DNA from: JBCAWW01 sp039024315
GTDB taxonomy: Bacteria; Bacteroidota; Bacteroidia; J057
Direction: 5' to 3'
Length of the DNA: 64,000 bases
Assembly: GCA_039024315.1 (NCBI GenBank)
Contig: JBCCQN010000007.1
Span: 30,954 to 94,953 of the forward strand
Part shown: piece after piece, positions 52,093 through 60,986 of the stretch
Position numbering within the stretch: the first letter of the stretch is position 1
Layout: every line of letters begins with the position of its first letter
The notes under the pieces: model-generated
Databases searched by the model: none
What the model was told of the DNA's origin: nothing
The model's input: only the letters and a program-made list of their open reading frames with translations
Translations under genes and position numbers: made by a program

Positions 52093-52123
52093 GCCCCTTG
52101 CTGAGAAGTGAGGGGCTGTTTTT
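52093..52123 (+). terminator. rho-independent terminator at the end of the tra operon
   Basis: GCCCCT / AGGGGC is a 6-bp stem with a 12-nt loop followed by TGTTTTT. It lies 29 bp after the stop of the T9SS cargo gene. Confidence 0.7.
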
Positions 52124-52207
52124 ATGTATCTCAAGGAAAACCGATATAATAACTTAGATTGTTTGATGAATTAGAGAAAAAGTAGGATACGGCAAAATAG
52201 CAGCATG

Positions 52208-53155
52208 CTATAACTCGATATGGTCCTTGAGCCATGAATCTATCACTCTGTAATTTCTTAAAATCTGATTCTCTCCCTCTAATCCATCTTTGGACAGCCC
52301 GTGATCCATCCCTAAAATTCCTTTGTAACCAGACTCTTGAATGAAAGATAGCAAACGGATAAAATTTATTTCTCCCGTCAAAGGTTCCTTTTTTCCGGGG
52401 ACATCGGCTAGTTGAAAATATCCTATTTCATTCCAATATTTTGAGATACTTTCGATTAGGTTCCCATGATATCTCTGGTGAGAATAAGTATTAAAAAGAA
52501 TTCTACATGCATTAGAGCCAGCTGCTTTAGAAAAGTAGCTAGCCTCCTCTAAGGAAGAAATGAACTGCCCTGGGTAAACAGAAGGATTAATTGGAACCAG
52601 TAAGAGTTCTATACCATTAGGGACAACTAGTTCTAAAGCGCGTTTTAAATTTTCTATCAGGTTTTTTCTTTGTGTCTGGAAATCATAGGTGAGACTTACA
52701 GGACCAGGGAAAACGCAGAGCTGTTTGCAGTTAGTTCTTTTTGCAATAGAAACAGATTCTTTTATTTCAGTCATGAAGCGCCTCACATCAGTCTTCCTAC
52801 CCGTGCATAGAGTTGGATGATGCCAATCTACTCTGTGCCCAATAAAGGTTCCTAACGTTAAATCCTCTTTTTGCAGGCTATTCATTATCTGGCGGCGCTC
52901 TAGCTTACTACGAGTTAGAAATCCCATATCTTCGATCACTCGGAACCCATTCGATGACATAAATTTAATTTGATCCCCAGGTTTAGACCCCGCTTTATGC
53001 TGAAACATGCCTAACTGGGGAGCAAAGTTTATATGAAAAGGGGTACGAAGATCAATATCAATATTAGTCCTAATAGAGTTAAAATCAACCAACCCGTTTA
53101 GTCCCATAAAGGTACCAGAACCTAAAAGATTACGAATAAATATTCTCCTTTTCAT
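52208..53155 (-). CDS. degenerate hydroxypyruvate-isomerase-like TIM-barrel protein
   Basis: 315 aa with a twin-arginine signal (RRIFIRNLL) suggesting Tat export. The barrel follows the Hyi family (YFQLADVPGKKEPLTGEINF). The four metal-ligand positions of the family (Glu, Asp, Gln, Glu) correspond by spacing to Val187, Asn222, Gln248 and Asp284, so only Gln is kept exactly. The usual Arg-His pair is Lys-Lys. It is probably not an isomerase; it could bind a sugar-like ligand. AT-rich and divergent from the giant-protein operon. Confidence 0.75.
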   Translation of the reverse strand: MKRRIFIRNLLGSGTFMGLNGLVDFNSIRTNIDIDLRTPFHINFAPQLGMFQHKAGSKPGDQIKFMSSNGFRVIEDMGFLTRSKLERRQIMNSLQKEDLTLGTFIGHRVDWHHPTLCTGRKTDVRRFMTEIKESVSIAKRTNCKQLCVFPGPVSLTYDFQTQRKNLIENLKRALELVVPNGIELLLVPINPSVYPGQFISSLEEASYFSKAAGSNACRILFNTYSHQRYHGNLIESISKYWNEIGYFQLADVPGKKEPLTGEINFIRLLSFIQESGYKGILGMDHGLSKDGLEGENQILRNYRVIDSWLKDHIEL

Positions 53156-53230
53156 ATCAATTAAGGATCAATCTTTTGAAAAATAGGGGAAATCACCATT
53201 ACTAATGGCATAAATGAAAATCGGTTTTCA

Positions 53231-53259
53231 TTGACAAATATTACAATTAGGTGTATAAT
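53231..53259 (+). promoter_or_regulatory. perfect sigma-70-type promoter before the giant-protein operon
   Basis: TTGACA (53231-53236) and TATAAT (53254-53259) are separated by 17 bp, the exact consensus for sigma-70 promoters and unusual in Bacteroidota. It lies ~60 bp before the first gene of the operon. Confidence 0.5.
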
Positions 53260-53320
53260 TAGTGATACGTAACAAGTTAACACATAAATTAACATTTTTG
53301 TGTACATGTCCCCATAACAA

Positions 53321-56300
53321 TTGAGAATACATATAAAGTATTCTCAAGCATCAGCTCTTGTAAAAAGATTAACTTTGGACTCTACTATTTACAATATATC
53401 AGTTGGAAATGTAGAATTTCCATTTCTGGATAGCAGACAAAATCCTATTTCTGTTGATATTCCGATTCTACTTTTCCCAATTAGGTTAGAAATAAGATAC
53501 AGTATAGATGAAACTGAACTATTGATCAGGTTTTTTCCGGACGATATTATAACTGAAGAACATGATCCTCGCTTAAGCAACGAAGAAATATTAGCCTACA
53601 AAATTTATGCTCGAGCTACTGATAAACAAGAGAGACATAAGGTTTGGAGAGATCTAGTAACTCGCTTTGGTGTCAACCGATCAAAATGGATTGTCATTTT
53701 TGGGAAACAAGCTTTAGCGAGTGCATCAATTGATGATAAAAATGAACATTTGAAGTACTCTCGAATGCTTCCTGATAAGTTTATTGCACAACTATACACA
53801 GACGATCATTCTTACGAAGAATATGCTGGAGCGGAAATCAGGAAAGAGGAGATAGTTAGATACGCAAGCGCTAATGGACCAGAATCAATTTACGGACTAA
53901 ACATACTAAGTAAGGCTCCTATTGAAATCGCTAAAACTAAGGATTGGATGTTCAATTTCAATCTAGCGGTAGAAATAGGAATGGGAATGAGAATAAAGCT
54001 AGGAGACCAAAAAGAATTTAAAAAGCTTCTCGCATTTGGAATCAAAAACAGTTGGACACCCCATCAAACTAAACGTAATGTAGAAGAACTAATACAGTCT
54101 CACGATTTTACAAGTGGGTTTTCATTTCTTCCATATGGAACCCCTACCAATAATACATCTGAATCAGATTCAGGTTACAAGCCATCAGAAAGATGGGAGA
54201 CTGAAAAAAGTTTTAAACTTGACTCAAACTCAGTATTAAGCGATTCTTCCCAAGAAGGTAAAAGCTCTTTTAGATCACGGGGTAATGGAGAAAATCTTTC
54301 GCGATTACTAGGGATTGATTTCACAACGTTCCAGCACATTGAAAGTGCTGGATTAAAGGAAAATTCCTTTGGTAGATATGCGCAAGAAATAAGTTGGAAC
54401 ATCTTTGGAGGATATATGCTCGACATTATCCTCAATAAAGAATACACCGACAAAGTTAAGTTCGAGGTTTGGGAATACTTTTGCGATTATGTATCAGCTA
54501 AAGGCCCATTTTCAAGCATTAGAGTACAAGAGCAGCCCTATGGGATTCTTCCAATCATGAGCCTTAAAGGTGCAACCCAAAATTTTGATTCAATTGAAGG
54601 TAAGCTTGCAAAAATCCTTCTTGGGATAAAAACCAAGTGGCAAAAAGTTTTTGAAGAAGCAGATTCCGAGACCCAAATTCCAAGGCTTCGACTAGACGCC
54701 TTAAATCAATCATCTCAAAGTATTGAAGAACAAGTATCAGCAGTTCTTGCAATGAGTCCAACCTCAAGATCATTAACATTTACGCCAGTTAATGATGGAG
54801 GTGGAGAAACCCTAAAAACATATGCTATTTTTGCAGGCCAAAATAAAACAGTTTCAACCCAAGATAACCAGGAAGCTGGAATCAATCGTGTAAAAGATGT
54901 CTATAAAAAATTTGTAGATAAGAAGTTCAGCTCAGTCAAAAAAACGAGTGAATTAATCAAAGATATTTTATACCAATATCAATCTGGAATTACAATAAAC
55001 GAAGAAAGGCTAGACCCTCTAACTAAGTTTTTAGATATCCAAAGTCCCGAATCTCTATTCCTTGAACTTTTCCCATATGGAAAACCACTTGATGAGATAA
55101 AAAAGAAGACAAGAAAAGAACAAAATCAAATTGTAAATTTTTTAAAAACAGATCTTAAAAAACCATCAATTTTAGTAGACAAGTTGTTCAAAGCAGACGG
55201 AGGAAGGGCCTTAGAGGCTGCTTTTGAGAGTGATGAATTTAAGAACCTATGGAAAACACAGGATAATCAAATGCCACTTCATTTAATTACCGAAGTAATA
55301 AATAGAAGCCTTAAATATTTGGGTCGTTTTTTTAAGCTGAACACAATTGCTTTTCCTTCAAATTTCCCCCCGGCCAGTTATGAGCCGGATGCAGGGATTA
55401 AGAAATATCAATATATCCTTACTGATATTCATGTAAAAAAAGGGCAATATGTGAAAAAGGATGAAATACTTCTTTCAGTACTAATTTTAGAAACAAAAAG
55501 TCGAATCTCAGTAGATATAGAAAATGCCTTTCAGGACTTAGTGGGTAGTAGCCCAGCTTACGTTGCGTGGAAAACAGATAAAAACCTTAGACTTTCGGAG
55601 AATACGTCTTTACCTAAGTCAAAATTTCCTATTGCTTCTGATAATGGATATTTATTAAGAAAGTTTGGTAAAGATTTACCAAATACCCGTAGTGTTCATC
55701 AGCTTGAAATAAGAGCTAAACAAAAGGGGATTATTGATGATATAATGGTAGAGCCTCTAGAGGCTATTACTAGAGGAAAGTCCCTCTTAACATTTCGATC
55801 CGCGATAGACCAATCTCTGGATCGGTATGCAGAAGCCTATTCCTCATTAGCTAAAATTATAGTCGCTCCAGAAAAAGAAAGCTTAGACCATTTAGAACAC
55901 TTTGAACAAGGGATAAGAGAGTGTCTCGATTTATCGACCTATAGAATTGATGCATGGATTACGGCGCTCGCAACCTCACATCTTGATAAAGAGATCCGAA
56001 GGAACAGAAATAAAACAGGGCTATATGTAGGTTGCTACGGATACCTGGAAAATCTAAACCCAAACTATGGTAAGGCTGGTGAAGGAGAATTCATTCATGC
56101 TCCCACTATTGAACAAGCCCAAAACCTTGCTATAATCAGGCAAGCTTATAATAATGAAAGTTTACCTAATAACATATTTCAAGAAGGTGAGAATACTGTT
56201 TCGCTGGGCAACCCAGCATCTGTATATCTTACCTCTGAAAGAGTTCAACTAGCAAAAAAAATTAATGAAGGTCTTAAACATGGAATATCATCTGGAGCAG

Positions 56301-59224
56301 TTTTAGGTGAGATTTTCCGTGAAGAGATGTTTAGAGTAAGTAAACGGAAAGAATATCTGGAATTTTCGAGAAGATATCCTTTACTGGCATCAAAATCCAT
56401 TACTTCAGAAGAAGGAGTTGAACCGACAGAAGAAGAGACTGCTATCTTTGATTTAGAAAACTTTCAAACAGTTGATGGACTAAAATTAATCGATGATGAA
56501 GTATTCACATATGAAACTTCTCAAAAATCGAGTAACGATAAAGTTATTGTCGATATCATTCGAAAATTACGAAGTTGTTACGATGGGAAATTCGATCTAG
56601 ACGGGATGGAATATCGCCATCATTCATTGATCAATAGAAATCTGGAACAAGCGGCTAGTGTTGCCCAGGCATTTGAAGGGAAAAAAGGAATAGATAACTA
56701 TGAAAGTATTAGCACCAAAAGAAGTGGCATAAAGCATACATATCGATTTATCAATGTCTTCCCTGGCGAACTAAATCAAAGTTTTCAAAATCCGAAAGCA
56801 ATAGCTGAACCAAGGTTAGAGAGCTGGCTTAAGGAACAAATAGGCCCCTTGGAAAATATAGAATTTGGAGTTGTATGCCACTTTAAGAAAGACCAGGATT
56901 TAAGTGAACCGATTGAGCTCTCAAGAGAATTCCTAAGCCTTAAGAATCTGGAGTTTGGGTACTTAGATTTATTAGGAGTCTGTAAGCAAAATGTATCGGT
57001 ACCAGAAGAAGAGTCCATGATACATTTGAGAGCCTCAATGTTTTTATACAATACTGAGGAGCTTCCGATTAAGGAGGAAGAAAATGGCCAATATGTATTT
57101 TTGCTAAAACCAGATCAAACTTCCACTACTGAAAAAAAGAAATTAAGCATTGTCTTAAAAAAACTCAGAGTCATAAAAGATTATCTGGCAAAAACTTCCC
57201 CAGTTCTGCCTCAACAGTTAATACATACAGCTTTAGTTAATGAAAAACTATTTACTCTATCAACGGAAGATATTATCACTCAATATGGTAAACTTCAGCA
57301 GGCGTTTCGACGATTAAATGAACTCATAAATTATTTTTCAACTGATCAGAATTCTCAGACCCTTCTGAAGGCAATCTTCGCAGCATCCAGTTTTGGAATT
57401 CCTGAAGCTCAATTTTATCCTGAGATAGGACACAAAACTCAAATTAAGGATAGAATAGAAAATTCTTTAAAAAAACGGAAAAGAAATTTCACTACATATC
57501 GGGAAGGTTTATTCAAGAAATATCCTTTCCTAGAAAGAAATGAAATAAAGGGTATCAATCTGGAGCCATACGAAAATGCCTTCAAGGATATAAGTTCTGG
57601 ATTTTCAATTCTTTTTTCCCAAAGTCAAAAAACGGCATCAAAAAAAGAGGCATCTTCCCATCCTACCCCCCCCTTTCCTATTTCTTATGAAATCACCCCC
57701 CCAACACGATTTCTTGAAATCAATCAGAAAGATACTCGATATACACTAAAAGGTAACGCTGACGAAGCAAACGAAAGAATTATTAATTGGGTACAACAGA
57801 AATCGGAGATATCTGCTTCCATGGCAGCATTTGAGCTATATGAAATGCAAACTGTGTTAAACAAATCATTTAAGGTGTTGCAATATAATTTGAAGAGACA
57901 AGAAAATTCCACAGGTGAAGTTAGAGAATTTGAACTGGTCAGTTTTCCATGGATGAGTTTATCTGATGAGGAAATAAAAGAAACAATCGGCCAATCGAAT
58001 ATTTATTCCCAAGCAGAAAAAGATAGAATTGTACAGGGGAAAAAAGTACAGCGACCAAGAGGGGCTTTCTCCTTAATTACTTATCAAGATCAAACCTTGA
58101 GTATAAATGAGGGTAAGTTTATGGCAGCGAGATCATTATTGATGGACACCAATGATGCGGAGTTCATACCAAATAATGAAGTAAAAACAGGCGTTAGTCT
58201 CTACAAAAATAGTCCCAATAGTGAAGCGCCACAATCAATATTACTTGCTGTTCCCCACAAAGGTCAGAAGACATGGTCTAATAAAAATCTATCCTCTTTG
58301 CTAATGGAAACTTTTGATCTCGCAAAGATCAGACTTGTTGATCAAAAGGCTATAAATGCTGCAGATATCTATCTACCTGCAACATTTTTTCCTATTAATA
58401 CAGATTACGATCAGAAAGAACCCAGTCGGTCCCCTCTCACATCGAGAAAGATGGGACCAAATGTATTTAATTCGATCATCTCAAAAAACAACTCAGTATT
58501 CAGTTTAAATGAACAGGTAGGTGAGTCTCCTATTCAGTTAAAACCCTTAAACAGTTACCTCTCAGATAATATAATCCTCGAGAACTTTCGTGGCTTCATA
58601 AAAAGCGATAACGAAATAGAGTTAGGGATAAAAAAAATCCTGTTTCAACGACTGAAAACGTATATAGACAAACAAAAAGAGGTCGACCTTGAAAAGGTAC
58701 TGAAGTTCATGAAAGATGAGCTTAAAATTAAGGAACCATTAAATCTATTGGCAGTTCCGATGCTTAGTCAATTCTTGAAAAACCTGTATCAAAGTGATAT
58801 TAGGATCAATTCGAATCAGATAATAAAACGTGTTAGTGATAATAAGAACAAGCTTGTTTATGCGGGCTTAAAACTTAAAAAAATTAACCTTCTGAACACC
58901 TATGGTATTTTCTTTGAGAATGAAGGTATAACCATAGAATTACTGCAAAAGAAAACTAAGGAAGTGCCTTTAGAGCATATTATGCTTAGAGATACCAATA
59001 GGACCTTTAGATTTAAAATGGGAGTAGAAAAAAGTTCATATAAGGTTGAGGGCCTTGACATCTTTACTAATTCCATTTATTCCAAAACTATTGAAAAAAC
59101 GGGAGACAAGATGGTTACGATTGAAATTTCTCATCCAAAGTTAAAGTATATTAGAATCACTGGATCTCGTTCTCTAATTAATAAAAATAACGAGGCATAC
59201 ATCTTGCCGCAAAGTTTAGTTTAA
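53321..59224 (+). CDS. giant unrecognised protein, 1967 aa
   Basis: The frame opens with a TTG at 53321, with a stop two codons upstream; no ATG is available nearby, so the start is tentative. There is no signal peptide and no TM, so it is probably cytoplasmic. No family is recognised. Two stretches resemble barrel-sandwich (lipoyl/biotinyl-like) hybrid strands: YILTDIHVKKGQYVKKDEIL (near residues 697-716) and IIDDIMVEPLEAITRGKSLL (near 803-822). The rest is helix-rich with long charged segments. The next gene begins 1 bp after its stop, so they are co-translated. It may be a scaffold or injected cargo; this is speculation. Confidence 0.6.
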   Translation: MRIHIKYSQASALVKRLTLDSTIYNISVGNVEFPFLDSRQNPISVDIPILLFPIRLEIRYSIDETELLIRFFPDDIITEEHDPRLSNEEILAYKIYARATDKQERHKVWRDLVTRFGVNRSKWIVIFGKQALASASIDDKNEHLKYSRMLPDKFIAQLYTDDHSYEEYAGAEIRKEEIVRYASANGPESIYGLNILSKAPIEIAKTKDWMFNFNLAVEIGMGMRIKLGDQKEFKKLLAFGIKNSWTPHQTKRNVEELIQSHDFTSGFSFLPYGTPTNNTSESDSGYKPSERWETEKSFKLDSNSVLSDSSQEGKSSFRSRGNGENLSRLLGIDFTTFQHIESAGLKENSFGRYAQEISWNIFGGYMLDIILNKEYTDKVKFEVWEYFCDYVSAKGPFSSIRVQEQPYGILPIMSLKGATQNFDSIEGKLAKILLGIKTKWQKVFEEADSETQIPRLRLDALNQSSQSIEEQVSAVLAMSPTSRSLTFTPVNDGGGETLKTYAIFAGQNKTVSTQDNQEAGINRVKDVYKKFVDKKFSSVKKTSELIKDILYQYQSGITINEERLDPLTKFLDIQSPESLFLELFPYGKPLDEIKKKTRKEQNQIVNFLKTDLKKPSILVDKLFKADGGRALEAAFESDEFKNLWKTQDNQMPLHLITEVINRSLKYLGRFFKLNTIAFPSNFPPASYEPDAGIKKYQYILTDIHVKKGQYVKKDEILLSVLILETKSRISVDIENAFQDLVGSSPAYVAWKTDKNLRLSENTSLPKSKFPIASDNGYLLRKFGKDLPNTRSVHQLEIRAKQKGIIDDIMVEPLEAITRGKSLLTFRSAIDQSLDRYAEAYSSLAKIIVAPEKESLDHLEHFEQGIRECLDLSTYRIDAWITALATSHLDKEIRRNRNKTGLYVGCYGYLENLNPNYGKAGEGEFIHAPTIEQAQNLAIIRQAYNNESLPNNIFQEGENTVSLGNPASVYLTSERVQLAKKINEGLKHGISSGAVLGEIFREEMFRVSKRKEYLEFSRRYPLLASKSITSEEGVEPTEEETAIFDLENFQTVDGLKLIDDEVFTYETSQKSSNDKVIVDIIRKLRSCYDGKFDLDGMEYRHHSLINRNLEQAASVAQAFEGKKGIDNYESISTKRSGIKHTYRFINVFPGELNQSFQNPKAIAEPRLESWLKEQIGPLENIEFGVVCHFKKDQDLSEPIELSREFLSLKNLEFGYLDLLGVCKQNVSVPEEESMIHLRASMFLYNTEELPIKEEENGQYVFLLKPDQTSTTEKKKLSIVLKKLRVIKDYLAKTSPVLPQQLIHTALVNEKLFTLSTEDIITQYGKLQQAFRRLNELINYFSTDQNSQTLLKAIFAASSFGIPEAQFYPEIGHKTQIKDRIENSLKKRKRNFTTYREGLFKKYPFLERNEIKGINLEPYENAFKDISSGFSILFSQSQKTASKKEASSHPTPPFPISYEITPPTRFLEINQKDTRYTLKGNADEANERIINWVQQKSEISASMAAFELYEMQTVLNKSFKVLQYNLKRQENSTGEVREFELVSFPWMSLSDEEIKETIGQSNIYSQAEKDRIVQGKKVQRPRGAFSLITYQDQTLSINEGKFMAARSLLMDTNDAEFIPNNEVKTGVSLYKNSPNSEAPQSILLAVPHKGQKTWSNKNLSSLLMETFDLAKIRLVDQKAINAADIYLPATFFPINTDYDQKEPSRSPLTSRKMGPNVFNSIISKNNSVFSLNEQVGESPIQLKPLNSYLSDNIILENFRGFIKSDNEIELGIKKILFQRLKTYIDKQKEVDLEKVLKFMKDELKIKEPLNLLAVPMLSQFLKNLYQSDIRINSNQIIKRVSDNKNKLVYAGLKLKKINLLNTYGIFFENEGITIELLQKKTKEVPLEHIMLRDTNRTFRFKMGVEKSSYKVEGLDIFTNSIYSKTIEKTGDKMVTIEISHPKLKYIRITGSRSLINKNNEAYILPQSLV

Positions 59225-59225
59225 T

Positions 59226-60977
59226 ATGCCTTTCAAAAATCCCATAGAAGGCCTCAGGCCAAATTATAGAAATTGGTTAAGAGTGGATGGGGTAAACCGT
59301 CAGGAAGACTTCTCTGAAACTTTTAGCCTAAAGACAGCAGATCCTTTATGGATGCTTGCCAGACAATGGCAAATGGGTGAATTCCAAGCAGAAAATAACG
59401 CCAGGCCCTTATATGCCAGTATTATATATAAGTCAGCCAAGGTGAATAATCTCAGCACTTCTTCGCTGGATGAAGCAGGGAATCCAACTACAACGAAAAG
59501 AAGTCTGGATGAAAATAGCTGCTTGGAAGCGTTAATTGAACATATCCAACTTCCCCTAAACTGGCGAGATCGAATAAGAATAGGCCAACAAATAATGAGA
59601 TACCTGGGAAATAGGTACCTGAATGACTTTGTTGGTCTGTACCCTTTTTCTGATGATATATGGTTAAGTCTTCCAGAAGCAGATACAATTGAGGCAAAAA
59701 AACTAGATCCCCAAACGAAAGACTATATAGAACTTATTCTAGCCAACGGGCAAGTACTAGATGGTAAAAAAATAGTGGATTGGCTTAGGGTCGCATTAGC
59801 CCTCAATGAAAATGAAAATGAAAAAATTCAGGAGGCGGTCGAGACTCTAACTAGTAACACGAAAATTCAAGAAGTCGTCAAAAAGTTTCACAATTGGTTT
59901 GTCTCTCTTTATGGTTCGTGGACAGCCCAGGATAGTCCAGCTTGGTCTTCCAAAGACTTAAATTATAACTTTGACTTAGAGGTTGTTAAAGACGGATTAC
60001 TAGGAATCAGTCTCAAAGCTAGCAATCACCCGGGAGGTACTCTGGACTGGTATAGCTTTGAGGAAGCAATCATTCATGATGAGAACACATGGGGAGAAGA
60101 AAAAACCACGCCTCCGCAAATTTGCACTAATCTCGAACCCGCAGGACTACCCAAAAAGCGCTTATACGAATTTGAAAATGGTTCCTTTAATCTTAACAAA
60201 GATATATTAAGTAAAAGTAATCTCCTGCAGGTGTTCCTGGTAGAATTTGGAATGGTATACAATGCTGACTGGTTCAATTTAGCTCTTTCTTTAGAGCCAG
60301 GAAGCCTAGCCAAGATACATGAGATTAAGCTGATGGATAGTTTCGGCTTGGAAAGCACTATAAAGCAAGAAGCAAATACCTGGAAGAACAATCCACTGGA
60401 CTCCTTTGGCGCTTTTGAAATAAGTAGGGAGATTTCTGGAATGGAAAATCAACATAGTAAAACTAATTTCCTATTTGTCCCTTCAATCGTAGGGGAAGTG
60501 CAAGAGTCATTACCTAAAGAAGAAATCATTTTTAAGCGAGATGAATTAAACAATCGGATCATTGCAGAAATGAAAACCGTACAAAATGGATTAGGGATCC
60601 CCCAAAGCGCGGAAAATCTTTATTCAATCGTTTTAAATTCGACTAGCAATAATTCGGAATCACCTCATCCTGAATTAATGATCAATGCCGAACAATATGA
60701 ATTAATGAAACCTTTGCCTAATAACCAGCTGGCTTATCTTCCAAAGATAGTTGAAGTAGATATAAGTAATAAAGTGTCAGTCGTAAAACTAGTTAGAGCT
60801 TTACAATTGGATCAAAATGAATTTAATGATCAATTATTACTTGCTAGCTCTCTTGATAAATTGAAAGAAATATCAGCAGGCCCATTTAATGTTAGAAATA
60901 GCACTCTTTCTATTAGAAAAAAGAGCCTAAGGAATGTGTTTGGTAAAAATTTCACAGGGACTACTTTCCAGAGCTAA
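59226..60977 (+). CDS. unrecognised 583-aa protein of the giant-protein operon
   Basis: ATG start 1 bp after the 1967-aa gene. The N-terminus (RPNYRNWLRVDGVNRQEDF, then DPLWMLARQWQMGEFQAEN) is a striking motif that looks like the hallmark of a conserved family, but I cannot name it. No signal peptide or TM. Mixed alpha/beta composition. Its position suggests that it forms a complex with its two large neighbours. Confidence 0.65.
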   Translation: MPFKNPIEGLRPNYRNWLRVDGVNRQEDFSETFSLKTADPLWMLARQWQMGEFQAENNARPLYASIIYKSAKVNNLSTSSLDEAGNPTTTKRSLDENSCLEALIEHIQLPLNWRDRIRIGQQIMRYLGNRYLNDFVGLYPFSDDIWLSLPEADTIEAKKLDPQTKDYIELILANGQVLDGKKIVDWLRVALALNENENEKIQEAVETLTSNTKIQEVVKKFHNWFVSLYGSWTAQDSPAWSSKDLNYNFDLEVVKDGLLGISLKASNHPGGTLDWYSFEEAIIHDENTWGEEKTTPPQICTNLEPAGLPKKRLYEFENGSFNLNKDILSKSNLLQVFLVEFGMVYNADWFNLALSLEPGSLAKIHEIKLMDSFGLESTIKQEANTWKNNPLDSFGAFEISREISGMENQHSKTNFLFVPSIVGEVQESLPKEEIIFKRDELNNRIIAEMKTVQNGLGIPQSAENLYSIVLNSTSNNSESPHPELMINAEQYELMKPLPNNQLAYLPKIVEVDISNKVSVVKLVRALQLDQNEFNDQLLLASSLDKLKEISAGPFNVRNSTLSIRKKSLRNVFGKNFTGTTFQS

Positions 60978-60986
60978 AGATAAGAT

